Shown in pieces: positions 1 to 8,458 of a stretch of 64,000 nucleotides of DNA. The stretch is from contig NZ_BOOQ01000044.1 in assembly GCF_016863315.1 (NCBI RefSeq), positions 1 through 64,000 of the forward strand. Direction: 5' to 3'. Every line of letters begins with the position of its first letter. Within the stretch, counting starts at the first letter, position 1. Source of the stretch: Planotetraspora silvatica (lineage in GTDB: Bacteria; Actinomycetota; Actinomycetes; Streptosporangiales; Streptosporangiaceae). Both the position numbers and the translations under genes were made by a program. The notes below the pieces were generated by a model. The model did no database searches. It was given only the letters and a program-made list of their open reading frames with translations, and was not told the DNA's origin.

Positions 1-85
1 GACCCCACGACCCCAGTGACCCCACGACCCCAGTGACCCCACGGCCCCGGCGACTCGGGTGACCCCGCGACTCGAGTGACCCCGA
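1..85. repeat. degenerate short tandem repeat, ~17-bp unit
   Basis: The first bases are built of a roughly 17-bp unit, gaccccacgaccccagt, present twice exactly (1-17 and 18-34) and then decaying into related gaccccgcgactcgagt-type copies to about position 85. The array runs off the left edge of the window, so its true copy number is unknown. It lies upstream of the two-component operon. It could be non-coding or the end of a repetitive coding region that lies outside the window. Confidence 0.6.
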
Positions 86-138
86 GGTCGCTCTCTGGAG
101 TGACGACACCTCAGGGAGATCGGCGGACAATTCCAGGC

Positions 139-252
139 GTGAACCTGACGACAGGAATCGACCAGGTCGAACGGAACATCGCCTCGTTCGATCTCCGCAA
201 GGCGCTGAGTTCCCCCATGGATCTCCTGATCGGCGTCACCCTGGCCGTTCTT
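139..252 (+). other. displaced N-terminus of the histidine kinase (frameshift)
   Basis: Frame 1 from the GTG at 139 encodes VNLTTGIDQVERNIASFDLR and continues to the hydrophobic DLLIGVTLAV. After about 247-253 (gttcttc) this frame becomes low-quality Arg/Gly-rich protein. Frame 2 from the same point continues plausibly as FFGLLGARYANGAIEMAG and runs into the kinase that follows. The two parts join if one extra base sits in gttcttc. Frame 2 has a TGA just upstream of the junction, so the kinase cannot extend back in its own frame. A real mutation and a sequencing error cannot be told apart here. Confidence 0.6.
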
Positions 253-292
253 CGGGCTCCTGGGCGCAAGGTACGCAAATGGGGCCATAGAG

Positions 293-1318
293 ATGGCGGG
301 CATCGTCCTGGCGACTGGACCGCAGGTCATGCGCCGCGCCTACCCGTGGCTGACCGTCGTCCTCACGTTCCTCGGCGCCGTCCTCATCGCGATGTTCCCG
401 CAGATGCCCGCCGCCTGGGTGCTCCCCGTGCTCATATCGGCGGCGCTGTCCTTCTACACGATCCAGCGCGAACTGAACCGGCGGGCGGCCTGGCTCTTCG
501 CGGGGGTCATCGGGGTGCCCCTGTTCCTCGTCGCCGCCGGTGGCGCCTACGTGTACCGGTACCCCTTTTTCCTGATCGCGGCCGTCGGCGGAGCGGTCCT
601 GCTCGCAGGGGTGACCATGCTGGCCGACGTACGGCGGAGCCGGACAGAGGTCAGGGAGGTGCGCGCGGACAATCTGGAGACGCTGCGGGAGCAGGCGGCC
701 ATGGCCGAGCGGGCGCGGATCGCCAGGGAGATGCACGACGTCGTCGCCCATTCCATCTCCATGGTCGCGGTCCAGGCCGAGACCGCGCCGTACACCATCA
801 CGAACCTGAGCGACGAGGCCAAGCAGGAGTTCGCGGAGATCGCCACGGCGGCCCGCGGGACGCTGACCGAGATGCGGCGGCTGCTCGGGGTGCTCCGCGC
901 GGACGTTCCTCCGGAGATGGCACCGCAGCCGGGGCTGGCCCAACTGCCCGAACTGCTCGAACATCACGGCGGTGACGTGGATCTCGACATCGTCGGGGAG
1001 GATAAGGAACTCCCGCAGGCCGTGGACGTGTCGGCCTACCGGATCATCCAGGAGTCCCTGACCAACGCCAGAACACACGCTCCGGGGGCCCGGGTCTCCA
1101 TCGAGATCACCTATCGGCCCACGCTGCTCGCCCTCAGGATCGCCGACGACGGCCCCGGCCCCTCGGCGCAGGAAGACACCGCGGACAGACCGCGCGAGAC
1201 TCCGGGGCACGGGCTGATCGGCATGCGGGAACGGGCCGTGGCCCTGGGCGGCTGGTTCGTCGCCGGACCGGCCCCGGCCGGAGGCTTCCTCATCCAGGCA
1301 GGGCTTCCGCTCGAATGA
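293..1318 (+). CDS. sensor histidine kinase (NarL/DesK type), N-terminally interrupted
   Basis: Membrane histidine kinase that would autophosphorylate and pass phosphate to the regulator encoded directly downstream. From the ATG at 293, hydrophobic segments lie at about residues 16-36, 42-58, 66-88 and 92-112. They are followed by a HisKA_3 dimerisation helix with the phospho-acceptor His at residue 148 (AREMHDVVAHS), and an HATPase region with the N-box SLTNARTHA and the G-box DDGPGP. The ATG at 293 has no convincing ribosome binding site. About 50 more residues, including a first membrane helix, lie in another frame from 139, so the real gene is probably 139-1318 with a one-base frameshift near 250. 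The stop overlaps the regulator start as ATGA. The signal sensed is unknown. Confidence 0.85.
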   Translation: MAGIVLATGPQVMRRAYPWLTVVLTFLGAVLIAMFPQMPAAWVLPVLISAALSFYTIQRELNRRAAWLFAGVIGVPLFLVAAGGAYVYRYPFFLIAAVGGAVLLAGVTMLADVRRSRTEVREVRADNLETLREQAAMAERARIAREMHDVVAHSISMVAVQAETAPYTITNLSDEAKQEFAEIATAARGTLTEMRRLLGVLRADVPPEMAPQPGLAQLPELLEHHGGDVDLDIVGEDKELPQAVDVSAYRIIQESLTNARTHAPGARVSIEITYRPTLLALRIADDGPGPSAQEDTADRPRETPGHGLIGMRERAVALGGWFVAGPAPAGGFLIQAGLPLE

Positions 1319-1962
1319 TCAAGGTTCTCGTGGCCGACGACCAGCCGGTGGTGCTCAGGGGGTTCACCGCCGTGCTCGCCGCACAACCGGACATCGCCGT
1401 CGTCGGCGCCGCCGCCGACGGCGGAGAGGCCGTACGGCTCGCGCGCGCCGAACGTCCCGACGTCGCCCTGCTCGACATCCGCATGCCGGTCATGAACGGC
1501 ATCGAGGTCGCCCGGGCCGTCACCGGGCTGGGCGCCAAAGCACTCATGATCACGACCTTCGACCTGGACGAGTACGTCTACGAGGCGCTCCTCGCGGGGG
1601 CGAGCGGCTTCCTTCTGAAGGACATCCGGGCCGACGATCTGGCGGACTCGGTGCGCGTCGTCGCGCGTGGGGACGCGCTGCTCGCACCACAGGTGACCAG
1701 GCGCCTGATCGCCGAGTTCACCGCGCGACGGCGGGCCGCGGCGGCGACGTCGCTCACGCCACGGGAATCGGAGGTCCTCCAGTTGATCGCCCGCGGGTTG
1801 TCCAACTCCGAGATCGCGGCGGAGCTGGTCGTGACCGAGCACACGGTGAAGACCCATGTGGCACGGCTGTTGGCCAAACTCGGCCTCCGCGACCGCACCC
1901 AGGCCGTGATCCACGCGTACGAGACCGGGCTCGTCCGGGCCGGGGACCGTGACCCCGGCTGA
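1315..1962 (+). CDS. response regulator, NarL/LuxR family
   Basis: DNA-binding response regulator, partner of the upstream kinase (4-base ATGA overlap implies translational coupling). The receiver domain spans residues 1-115 with the acidic pair D8/D9, the phospho-acceptor Asp 54 (ALLDIRMP), a conserved Thr in MITTFD and the Lys of LLKDIRAD. A LuxR-type helix-turn-helix follows at about 147-208 (LTPRESEVLQLIARGLSNSE). Length of 215 aa is normal for the family. Targets cannot be read from the sequence. No obvious effector gene such as an ABC transporter follows, because the next genes are on the opposite strand. Confidence 0.93.
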   Translation: MIKVLVADDQPVVLRGFTAVLAAQPDIAVVGAAADGGEAVRLARAERPDVALLDIRMPVMNGIEVARAVTGLGAKALMITTFDLDEYVYEALLAGASGFLLKDIRADDLADSVRVVARGDALLAPQVTRRLIAEFTARRRAAAATSLTPRESEVLQLIARGLSNSEIAAELVVTEHTVKTHVARLLAKLGLRDRTQAVIHAYETGLVRAGDRDPG

Positions 1963-1972
1963 CCCCGGCGGG

Positions 1973-3244
1973 TCAGGGCGCGACGACCAGCCGCAGGCCC
2001 TCGGCCTGGAGGGAGTCCGCCGTGACGTACGGCTGCTCGCTCACGATGTCGGTCATGGTCAGCGGAAGGTCCAGCCTCGGCACCAACTTCAGTGCCCTGA
2101 CCAGCACATTGGGGTGCTCGGCCGTGAACTCCTGGTGCAGGCCGAGGAGCGTGCCGGTCATCTTGGTCGTGTAGATGTCGACGTTTCCAGCGAAGGTGAA
2201 GGTGCTCCCCGTCAGGGTGGTGCGTCCCATCGTCTGCCGCGGCCCGGACAACACTGCCCGGTCCATGGTGAACCACAACATCTTGACCGTGCCGTTCTGG
2301 GTGGGCAGTTCCACGACGCCGTGGAACTTCATCCCCGTCATGGTCAGCGACGGCGCGCTCACCGACGCCGCCTCTGTGGCCACCACCGGCGCCGCGGGAC
2401 CGCTGATCGCCCCGGTCGCGTGCAGCGCGGTTCCGGACATCAGGACCAGCGGCAGTGCGGCGATCGCCAGCACCCTGCCGCCAGGGCCCGCCTTCCCGCC
2501 CGGTCCGGCACCCGAACCGCCGCCACTAGGACCGTGACCCAGACCGTGACCCGGGCCCGCCGTACCGTCATCCGGACGGCCGGCGCTGTGGGCACCGCCG
2601 CCACTGCCGCCACTGCCGCCGCTACCGCCACCACCGGTCGAACCACCGTCGCCGGGCAAGGGCTCCCGGCCCGGCGCCGCGGACCCCTCGGCTCTAGCCG
2701 AATCACCGCCCGAATCACCGGCTGAGACACCGGCCGACGCGTCCTTGACCCGCCCGATCCACACGCTCGAGGCGCCACCGGAGGGCTCGTCAGGAGAGGC
2801 GGGAAGCGCGTTCGCGAGTTCGTCGCCGCTGACGACGCGCCGCCGCGTGAAGGTCAGCCCCGTCGCCGCCGGCGGGGCCTGCGAGTCAGCCGGCTCGTCC
2901 GCGGCGGGCTCGGGGGTCCAAGCCGCCGCGAGCGCCCCTCCGACGAGGCCCAGCAACATGCCGACGAGGAATCCGCCCAGATTGGCGTAGACGAAGGACG
3001 CGAGCGACACGAGCACGGCCACGACGCCCAGAAAGATCCGCTGGCCGGGCTGCCACCACAGCAGCAGGCCGACGGCGATCAGCACCAGCGCGATCAGATA
3101 GCTGGCCCCGACCGTGCCCGACTGGATCACCAGGGGCAACGCCTGCGAGGCGAACGGGATGCTCAGCAGTTCCACCCCGCCGAGGATGGTCAGCAGGCCG
3201 CCCCAGAAGGGCCGGGTCCTGCGCCACGGCGTCGCATCGCTCAC
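1973..3244 (-). CDS. DUF6114-like membrane protein with long disordered linker
   Basis: Membrane protein of unknown function, 423 aa, GTG start at 3244. The N-terminal ~100 residues hold three to four membrane helices and resemble DUF6114 proteins of actinomycetes. Residues about 110-240 are a Gly/Ser/Pro/Asp-rich linker. A further hydrophobic helix (about 245-270) is followed by a ~140-residue domain related in style to the DUF6230 protein encoded just upstream: it is rich in beta-type sequence and refers to one long extracytoplasmic domain. It lies 103 bp downstream of the DUF6230 gene on the same strand. DUF6230/DUF6114 pairs are a common actinomycete arrangement, so the two probably work together at the cell surface. 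Biochemical role unknown. Confidence 0.7.
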   Translation of the reverse strand: MSDATPWRRTRPFWGGLLTILGGVELLSIPFASQALPLVIQSGTVGASYLIALVLIAVGLLLWWQPGQRIFLGVVAVLVSLASFVYANLGGFLVGMLLGLVGGALAAAWTPEPAADEPADSQAPPAATGLTFTRRRVVSGDELANALPASPDEPSGGASSVWIGRVKDASAGVSAGDSGGDSARAEGSAAPGREPLPGDGGSTGGGGSGGSGGSGGGAHSAGRPDDGTAGPGHGLGHGPSGGGSGAGPGGKAGPGGRVLAIAALPLVLMSGTALHATGAISGPAAPVVATEAASVSAPSLTMTGMKFHGVVELPTQNGTVKMLWFTMDRAVLSGPRQTMGRTTLTGSTFTFAGNVDIYTTKMTGTLLGLHQEFTAEHPNVLVRALKLVPRLDLPLTMTDIVSEQPYVTADSLQAEGLRLVVAP

Positions 3245-3347
3245 GAACGCCTGCCGAAACGGCCGGACGACGTGTCCCCGGGCAGAGACACCCGAAGCGG
3301 CACCCGGAGCAGAGGCACCCGGAAGACGGGCCCCGACGGCGAGGACA

Positions 3348-3944
3348 TCAGAAGCACTCGTGCTTACCGGGCTCGACCGTCAGCTTGAGGCCGGGCAACT
3401 TGAAGGTCGCCGCATTGACGGCCCACGAGACCTGCTTGAAGCCGGTGATCGTGACGGCACTGGCCTGCTGCCCGAACATCCCCGAGGCACCCGCTCCGCC
3501 GGAGACCGCGTCGAGGGTCCCGGCGTCCCTGCCCACCTGGATGCGCGTGAAGACGGCGTTGCCCTGCAACTGGGACGCATCGACGATCATGTTCTCCGCG
3601 ACCACGGGGCTCTTGCCCGTCCCCGCGGTCAGCTTGATGGTCACCGCGCCCACCGGCGAGTCGACCAGCACGGTCTGGCACATGTTCGTGAGCGTGGCGT
3701 GCCGGATGCCCGACACCGCGACGGGGATCTTCTGGCCCTTCTTGTTCTGGACCAGGCTGCCGTACTGGACGAACCCCTGCCCCCGGAGCTTGTCGGCGGA
3801 GACCTTGAAGGTGTCGCCCGAGACCACGAACGACGCTCCGATCGCGCCTTCCGCGGTGGCTCCGACGAGCACCGAGGCGATCGCGATCGCGGGCACGAAG
3901 ACCAGCGCGAAGCGCTTCCATCGCACACGTCCCTGCTCGACCAT
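3348..3944 (-). CDS. DUF6230 family exported protein
   Basis: Protein of about 198 aa starting MVEQGRVRWKRFAL, with one N-terminal hydrophobic segment (about residues 12-32) acting as signal or anchor, then a beta-rich domain. The ATG at 3944 is chosen over the longer frame to 3989 because GGGAGG sits 5 bases upstream of it. The family is annotated DUF6230 and often, without strong support, cholesterol esterase. No Ser-His-Asp hydrolase signature is evident here. It is paired with the DUF6114-like gene downstream. The upstream region holds inverted-repeat motifs described separately. Confidence 0.75.
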   Translation of the reverse strand: MVEQGRVRWKRFALVFVPAIAIASVLVGATAEGAIGASFVVSGDTFKVSADKLRGQGFVQYGSLVQNKKGQKIPVAVSGIRHATLTNMCQTVLVDSPVGAVTIKLTAGTGKSPVVAENMIVDASQLQGNAVFTRIQVGRDAGTLDAVSGGAGASGMFGQQASAVTITGFKQVSWAVNAATFKLPGLKLTVEPGKHECF

Positions 3945-3967
3945 GGGCACCTCCCGCGAGGCAAAAT

Positions 3968-3995
3968 GGGTAAAGCCCAAGTTACCCACGGGTAC
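3968..3995. promoter_or_regulatory. GGGTAA/TTACCC inverted repeats upstream of DUF6230 gene
   Basis: Two interleaved inverted repeats lie 24-51 bases upstream of the DUF6230 start: GGGTAA (3968-3973) with TTACCC (3982-3987), and GTTACCC-AC-GGGTAC (3981-3995). This is the form of a dimeric repressor site, for example of TetR type. The identity of any regulator is not known. Confidence 0.4.
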
Positions 3996-4214
3996 GGAGA
4001 GGTAAAGGAAACACGCATCACATTTTCGTCACGCTGCGCTCCAGGTCGCAGTGCGATCGGCGGGTACCACTGTCGCCCTCAACCTCGAAAGATTCCGAGA
4101 TATCCCGATAAATCGCGACGAGTTATGTCCCCGGCGCACCATCACGGCGCAGCGGAGAGGCGCAGCGGACGCGAGAGCGGCCGGTGACCCGACGGGGCGT
4201 CGAGGGTCGTCCCG

Positions 4215-5153
4215 TCACCGCACCTGCGATGAGGGCGCCTGCTCGGCGCGATCGAGGTCGGGCTCCAGGTAGATGACCCGGGCGATCGGGACGGCGGCGC
4301 GGACGCGCTGCTCGGCCTCGTCGATCCCCCTGGCGATCTCGGTCGCCGTGTCGTCGTGGTCGACCGCGATCTTCGCCGCCACGAGGAGCTCCTCGGGGCC
4401 CAGGTGGAGCGTGCGGAGGTGGATGACCTTGGTGACCTCGGGGGCGTTCTCCAGGGCCGCGCAGATCTGCTCCTCGACCTCGGGCGCGGCGCTCTCCCCG
4501 ATCAGCAGGGACTTGGTCTCCATCGCGAGGACGAAGGCGATGACGGCGAGCAGCACGCCGATCATGATCGTCCCGATGCCGTCCCAGACGGCGTCGCCGG
4601 TGACCACGGCCATGGTCACGCCGAATAGCGCGAAGATGAGGCCCAGCAGCGCGCCGAGGTCCTCCAGCAGGACGACGGGCAACTCGGGGGCCTTGGCCCT
4701 GCGGATGAACCTCACCCACGACGCGTCGCCCTTGTGGGGCAACGACTCCTTGATGGCGGTCCTGAACGAGAAGCCCTCGGCGATGATGGCGAAGATCAGC
4801 ACACCGAAGGCCCAGATGGGCGACTCCACGGGGTGCGGGTCAGCGATCTTGTGCCAGCCCTCGTAGATGGAGAACAGCGCGCCGATGCTGAACAACACGA
4901 GGGCCACGACGAAGGCGTAGAAGTACCGCTCACGGCCGAACCCGAACGGGTGGGTGCGGGTCCGCGCCCGCTCCGCCCGTTTGCCGCCCAGCAGCAGCAG
5001 AGCCTGGTTCCCGGAGTCGGCCACCGAGTGGACGGACTCCGCGAGCATCGATGACGACCCCGTGAAGATGAACGCCACGAATTTCGCCACCGCGATCGCC
5101 AGGTTGGCGCTCAGCGCCGCGATGATCGCCTTGGATCCGCCACTCGCACTCAC
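4215..5153 (-). CDS. cation diffusion facilitator (CDF) family transporter
   Basis: Divalent metal/proton antiporter of 312 aa, expected in the cytoplasmic membrane and exporting ions such as zinc, cobalt, iron or manganese. About six membrane helices occupy residues 8-190. The helix-II metal site is visible as SMLAESVHSVADSGNQALL, with Asp and the preceding His/Glu, and the cytosolic-loop motif HPFGFGRERYFYAF follows. The C-terminal ~85 residues form the cytoplasmic ferredoxin-like domain (VIHLRTLHLGPEELLVAAKI). It is separated from its neighbours by non-coding gaps. Metal specificity cannot be assigned. Confidence 0.93.
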   Translation of the reverse strand: MSASGGSKAIIAALSANLAIAVAKFVAFIFTGSSSMLAESVHSVADSGNQALLLLGGKRAERARTRTHPFGFGRERYFYAFVVALVLFSIGALFSIYEGWHKIADPHPVESPIWAFGVLIFAIIAEGFSFRTAIKESLPHKGDASWVRFIRRAKAPELPVVLLEDLGALLGLIFALFGVTMAVVTGDAVWDGIGTIMIGVLLAVIAFVLAMETKSLLIGESAAPEVEEQICAALENAPEVTKVIHLRTLHLGPEELLVAAKIAVDHDDTATEIARGIDEAEQRVRAAVPIARVIYLEPDLDRAEQAPSSQVR

Positions 5154-5196
5154 AAGAACTCCTCAGGAATCGGCCAAAAAGATCCTAGAGCGAAAT

Positions 5197-6339
5197 TCAG
5201 GCCCTGAGTTCCGTGACGTCCGAAAACGACTCCGGGTCGATGCCGTATCCCAGCGCGGCATAGACGGCCGCGTAGTCGCCCAGACCGATCAGCGACGCGA
5301 GCCGCTCCAGCGGCTGGACGCCGTCGGCCACGACCTCGGAGACGGGAACGCCCCTGTCCTCGGCCAGCCCGACGGCCGCCGTACGGTTCCTGACGACCTG
5401 CTCCTGCTCCTCGGCGTCACGCAGCAGGACGAGGCGCAGCTTGGCGCCCTCGCCACCCGGCTCGTCGGCGAAGGGGTCGGCGAAGACGTCCCGCCCCGCG
5501 AGGGGCCCGCTGAACGCGGCGAGCTGATGCCGGCTCTCCGGGATCTCTCCCCAGATGGCCGGATATTTGGCGATCTCGTTGAGCCGGAACGCCAGCCAAC
5601 GGGCCGCGGCCCCGGCCAGGGGTGAACTGCCCCAGATCATCGGGACGCTCCCCGCCAGCTCGGTCGCGAGCGTCTTCCCGGGGTTGATGAACGACTCGCT
5701 GGACGGCCGGCATCGGTGGGCGATGTCCTCCAGCCGCACGGCCGCCGCCTCGAACACGTCCTCGCCGGCCTCCACCAGCCCGAGCGCCGAGGCCGCGACG
5801 ACCAGCGGGACGGCGAGTTCCCACAACGTCCCGCCCGGCCGCGCGGCCTCGCCCTCCAGCGGCACGTACGGCCCGCCGGCCCGCGTCACCACATGCTCGA
5901 GCGGGGACCGCGCCGGTCCGACACCCATGATCGAGGCGCCGCGCCGGGCGGCTTCCGCCGCCGGGGCGAAGGTCTCCTCGCCGTCGCCGGGACGCGAGAC
6001 CGCCATGACGATGTCGGCGGCGCCGACCCAGCCCGGCAGCCGGTGGCCGCGGACGGTGACGACCGGCAACGGCGCGCCGTACCCGATGACGGCGTCGAGC
6101 ACGTCGCCCGTCACGGCGGAGCCGCCCGTGCCCACCACCACGATCGCCCGGGGACGGCCGAACCGCGCGAGGGAGGCCACCTGCGCCTCGACGGCGGCCC
6201 GGTAGGCGGTGCGCACCCGAGCCGCCGAGGACGCGACGGCCCGCAGCACGCCCGAGGGATCGCCCTCGGCCAGATATGCCTGGTCGTCGAGGCGATCCGG
6301 CTCGAACACCGTGCCGGGCGCCGCTCCGGCGTCGGTCAT
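5197..6339 (-). CDS. SIS-domain phosphoglucose/phosphomannose isomerase-like protein
   Basis: Protein of 380 aa resembling the bifunctional phosphoglucose/phosphomannose isomerase family (TobH-like in mycobacteria), which would interconvert fructose-6-P with glucose-6-P or mannose-6-P. An N-terminal SIS fold carries the phosphate-binding VVVGTGGSAVTGDVL near residue 62. The C-terminal isomerase region carries WGEIPESRHQL. The ATG at 6339 overlaps the stop of the Trm112-like gene by 4 bases (ATGA), so the longer frame to 6465 is rejected. It forms one operon with Trm112 and phosphomannomutase upstream, which fits a supply line for mannose-1-P and GDP-mannose. Confidence 0.85.
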   Translation of the reverse strand: MTDAGAAPGTVFEPDRLDDQAYLAEGDPSGVLRAVASSAARVRTAYRAAVEAQVASLARFGRPRAIVVVGTGGSAVTGDVLDAVIGYGAPLPVVTVRGHRLPGWVGAADIVMAVSRPGDGEETFAPAAEAARRGASIMGVGPARSPLEHVVTRAGGPYVPLEGEAARPGGTLWELAVPLVVAASALGLVEAGEDVFEAAAVRLEDIAHRCRPSSESFINPGKTLATELAGSVPMIWGSSPLAGAAARWLAFRLNEIAKYPAIWGEIPESRHQLAAFSGPLAGRDVFADPFADEPGGEGAKLRLVLLRDAEEQEQVVRNRTAAVGLAEDRGVPVSEVVADGVQPLERLASLIGLGDYAAVYAALGYGIDPESFSDVTELRA

Positions 6340-6509
6340 GCCTTGCGAGCCTCGTCGACCAGGAGAACCGGGATGTCGTCGCGGACCGGATAGACCAGCC
6401 CGCACTCCGAGGACGTGCAGGCGAGCTCGTCGGTGTCGCTCTCCACACGCAGGGGGGACTTGCACGCCGGACAGGCCAGAATGTCCAGCAGCCAGTCGTC
6501 GATCTTCAA
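6336..6509 (-). CDS. Trm112-like zinc-ribbon protein (57 aa)
   Basis: Small protein of 57 aa starting at a TTG at 6509, with GGAG 9 bases upstream; the longer frame to 6632 lacks conserved sequence. It has the Trm112/YcaR layout: LLDILACPACKSPL followed by ELACTSSECGLVYPVRDDIPVLL, giving four Cys (CxxC and a second CxxxxC pair) for one zinc. Trm112 proteins act as partners and activators of methyltransferases in eukaryotes and archaea. The bacterial role is poorly defined. It sits between phosphomannomutase (5 bp upstream) and the isomerase gene (4-bp overlap). Confidence 0.88.
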   Translation of the reverse strand: MKIDDWLLDILACPACKSPLRVESDTDELACTSSECGLVYPVRDDIPVLLVDEARKA

Positions 6510-6514
6510 CTCGG

Positions 6515-7870
6515 TCAGCTCCTTACCACAGCGAGCACTTCGTCGCGCACGGTGGCCATCATGTTCTCGTCGGTCGCCTCGGCGTTGAGCCGCAGCAGCG
6601 GCTCGGTGTTGGACGGGCGCAGGTTGAACCACCAGCCGGAGCCGGTCACGGTGAGACCGTCCAGCTCGTCGAACCTAACACCCTCTCGTCCCGAGAATGT
6701 CGCGCGAACCCTGTCGAGCGCCGCGCCCTGGTCGGAGACCGTGCTGTTCAGCTCGCCCGACGCCGCATACCGCGCGTAGGGCGACAGCGTCTCCGACAGC
6801 GGCCTGTCCTGTTCGCCGAGCGCCGCCAGCACGTGCAGCGCGGCCAGCATCCCGGAGTCGGCGAACCAGAAGTCACGGAAGTAGTAGTGGGCCGAGTGCT
6901 CGCCCCCGAAGACGGCGCCGGTCCTGGCCATCTCGGCCTTGATGAACGAGTGCCCCACACGCGTGCGCACCGGGACGCCGCCGTGCTCGGCGACGATCTC
7001 CGGGACGCCCTGGGACGTGATCAGGTTGTGGATGACCGTGGCCCCCGGATGCCGGGCCAGCTCCCGGACGGCGACCAGCGAGGTGATCGTGGACGGGGAG
7101 ACCGACTCGCCGTTCTCATCGATCACCCAGCAGCGGTCGGCGTCGCCGTCGAACGCCAGGCCGATGTCGGCTCCCCGGTCGACGACCGCCTGCTGCAGGT
7201 CGCGCAGGTTCGCCGGCTCGAGCGGGTTCGCCTCGTGGTTGGGGAAGGTCCCGTCGAGCTCGAAGTAGAGCGCGGTCAGCTCGATCGGCAGCCCCTGGAA
7301 GACGGGGGGAACCGTGTATCCGCCCATGCCGTTGCCGGCGTCGACCACGACCTTGAGCGGCCGGATGCCCGACAGGTCGACCAGCGATTTGAGGTGCCCG
7401 GCGTAGTCCGTCAGCAGGTCCCGCCGCGTCACCTCGCCCTTGCCCGGGACGCCGCCCAGACCGGCGGCCAGCAGCTCGGCGGCACGGTCGCGGATCTCGG
7501 TGAGGCCCGTGTCCGCGCCCACAGGCACCGCGCCGGCCCGGCACATCTTCATGCCGTTGTACCGCGCGGGGTTGTGGCTGGCGGTGAACATGACCCCGGG
7601 GAGCCCGAGGGCGCCGCTGGCGTAGTAGAGGAGGTCCGTCGAGCCGAGGCCGGCGTTCACGACGTCGGCGCCGCGCGAGGTCGCCCCGCGCGCGAAGGCC
7701 GCGGCCAGCGGGACCGAGGAGGGCCGCATGTCATAGGCCATCACCATGGCCGCGGCATCGGTCACCTCGACGAACGCCGCTCCGACGGCCTCGGCGGCCT
7801 CCTCGTCGAGCTCGTCCGGCACGACGCCGCGCACGTCGTACGCCTTGAAAATCCTGCTGAGATCGGCCAC
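6515..7870 (-). CDS. manB: phosphomannomutase/phosphoglucomutase
   Basis: Alpha-D-phosphohexomutase of 451 aa that converts mannose-6-P to mannose-1-P (or glucose phosphates), feeding GDP-mannose and wall glycan synthesis. The active-site serine loop is TASHNPARYNGMK, the metal-binding loop DGDADRCW, the sugar-binding loop GGEHSAHYYFRD and the phosphate-binding loop LRPSNTEPLLR, in the usual order. The GTG at 7870 (VADLSRIFKAYDVRG) is preferred over 7903 because the conserved fold begins there. It is the first gene of the mutase-Trm112-isomerase operon. Synteny with DUF3499 and whiB matches mycobacterial ManB, but activity on glucose substrates is also possible. Confidence 0.93.
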   Translation of the reverse strand: MADLSRIFKAYDVRGVVPDELDEEAAEAVGAAFVEVTDAAAMVMAYDMRPSSVPLAAAFARGATSRGADVVNAGLGSTDLLYYASGALGLPGVMFTASHNPARYNGMKMCRAGAVPVGADTGLTEIRDRAAELLAAGLGGVPGKGEVTRRDLLTDYAGHLKSLVDLSGIRPLKVVVDAGNGMGGYTVPPVFQGLPIELTALYFELDGTFPNHEANPLEPANLRDLQQAVVDRGADIGLAFDGDADRCWVIDENGESVSPSTITSLVAVRELARHPGATVIHNLITSQGVPEIVAEHGGVPVRTRVGHSFIKAEMARTGAVFGGEHSAHYYFRDFWFADSGMLAALHVLAALGEQDRPLSETLSPYARYAASGELNSTVSDQGAALDRVRATFSGREGVRFDELDGLTVTGSGWWFNLRPSNTEPLLRLNAEATDENMMATVRDEVLAVVRS

Positions 7871-7964
7871 GACAGTCCCCGGACTCCTTGATGTCTCGCA
7901 CATGAGCCTATAGCGCCTGATCGTTCCGTACGGCGGGTGAAATCGCGGTGCCGTTACGAGGAGG

Positions 7965-8360
7965 TCACCGCTCCCGGTTGGGCTGGGCCGACTTCAGGAC
8001 CCGGAGGTGCCCTCGCCTGCCGACCTCGACCGCCTGGCCGATGGGCTCCCCCGCGGCGGGGGCGGGGCGGGCGGCCTCGCGGACCGCGTTGGCGAGCGCC
8101 TCGAGATCGTCTCCGCTGGGCGAGCCGGCCTCCGACGGGAGGCGGACGACCTCCCAGCCGCGTGGCGCAGTGAGCCGTTCCGCGTGCTCCGCACACAGGT
8201 CGTAACAGTGCGGCTCGACGTACGTCGCCAGGGGCCCGAGGACGGCGGTCGAGTCGGCGTAGACATACGTGAGTGTGAAGACGGCAGGCTGCCTGCAGGC
8301 GGTACGGGAACAGCTGCGGACGGGGCTCACGGAGGGACCGTATCCGGTCCGCGTGCACAT
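7965..8360 (-). CDS. DUF3499 family protein
   Basis: Conserved actinobacterial protein of unknown function, about 131 aa from the ATG at 8360, which has GGTGG a few bases upstream; a GTG at 8330 (VSPVRSCSRTACRQPA) is the other candidate. The core holds a CxxxxC pair (CSRTAC), LTYVYADSTAVLGPLATYVEP, then HCYDLCAEHAERLTAPRGWE, which suggests a metal-binding Cys/His cluster. It lies between phosphomannomutase and the divergent metallopeptidase-like gene, the order found around whiB2/manB in other actinobacteria. Confidence 0.85.
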   Translation of the reverse strand: MCTRTGYGPSVSPVRSCSRTACRQPAVFTLTYVYADSTAVLGPLATYVEPHCYDLCAEHAERLTAPRGWEVVRLPSEAGSPSGDDLEALANAVREAARPAPAAGEPIGQAVEVGRRGHLRVLKSAQPNRER

Positions 8361-8458
8361 TGCCACCACCCCGAAGCTCTTATCGAGCGTGTCGCCACAA
8401 TTCGGACAGCGGCGATACGGCTCGCCGCGCGTCACGGGCGGCGCTTTAAGCTGACTCC

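Noticed and set aside
1-85. CRISPR array at the left end
   Set aside because: The 17-bp units are adjacent without spacers and decay quickly, so it is an ordinary tandem repeat.
76-975. 299-aa plus-strand frame at the left end
   Set aside because: Only its first part (139 to about 250) looks like real protein; after that it is an Arg/Gly-rich shadow of the kinase gene.
236-1210. 324-aa minus-strand frame
   Set aside because: Antisense to the kinase, low-complexity Arg/Gly/Asp composition, no domain.
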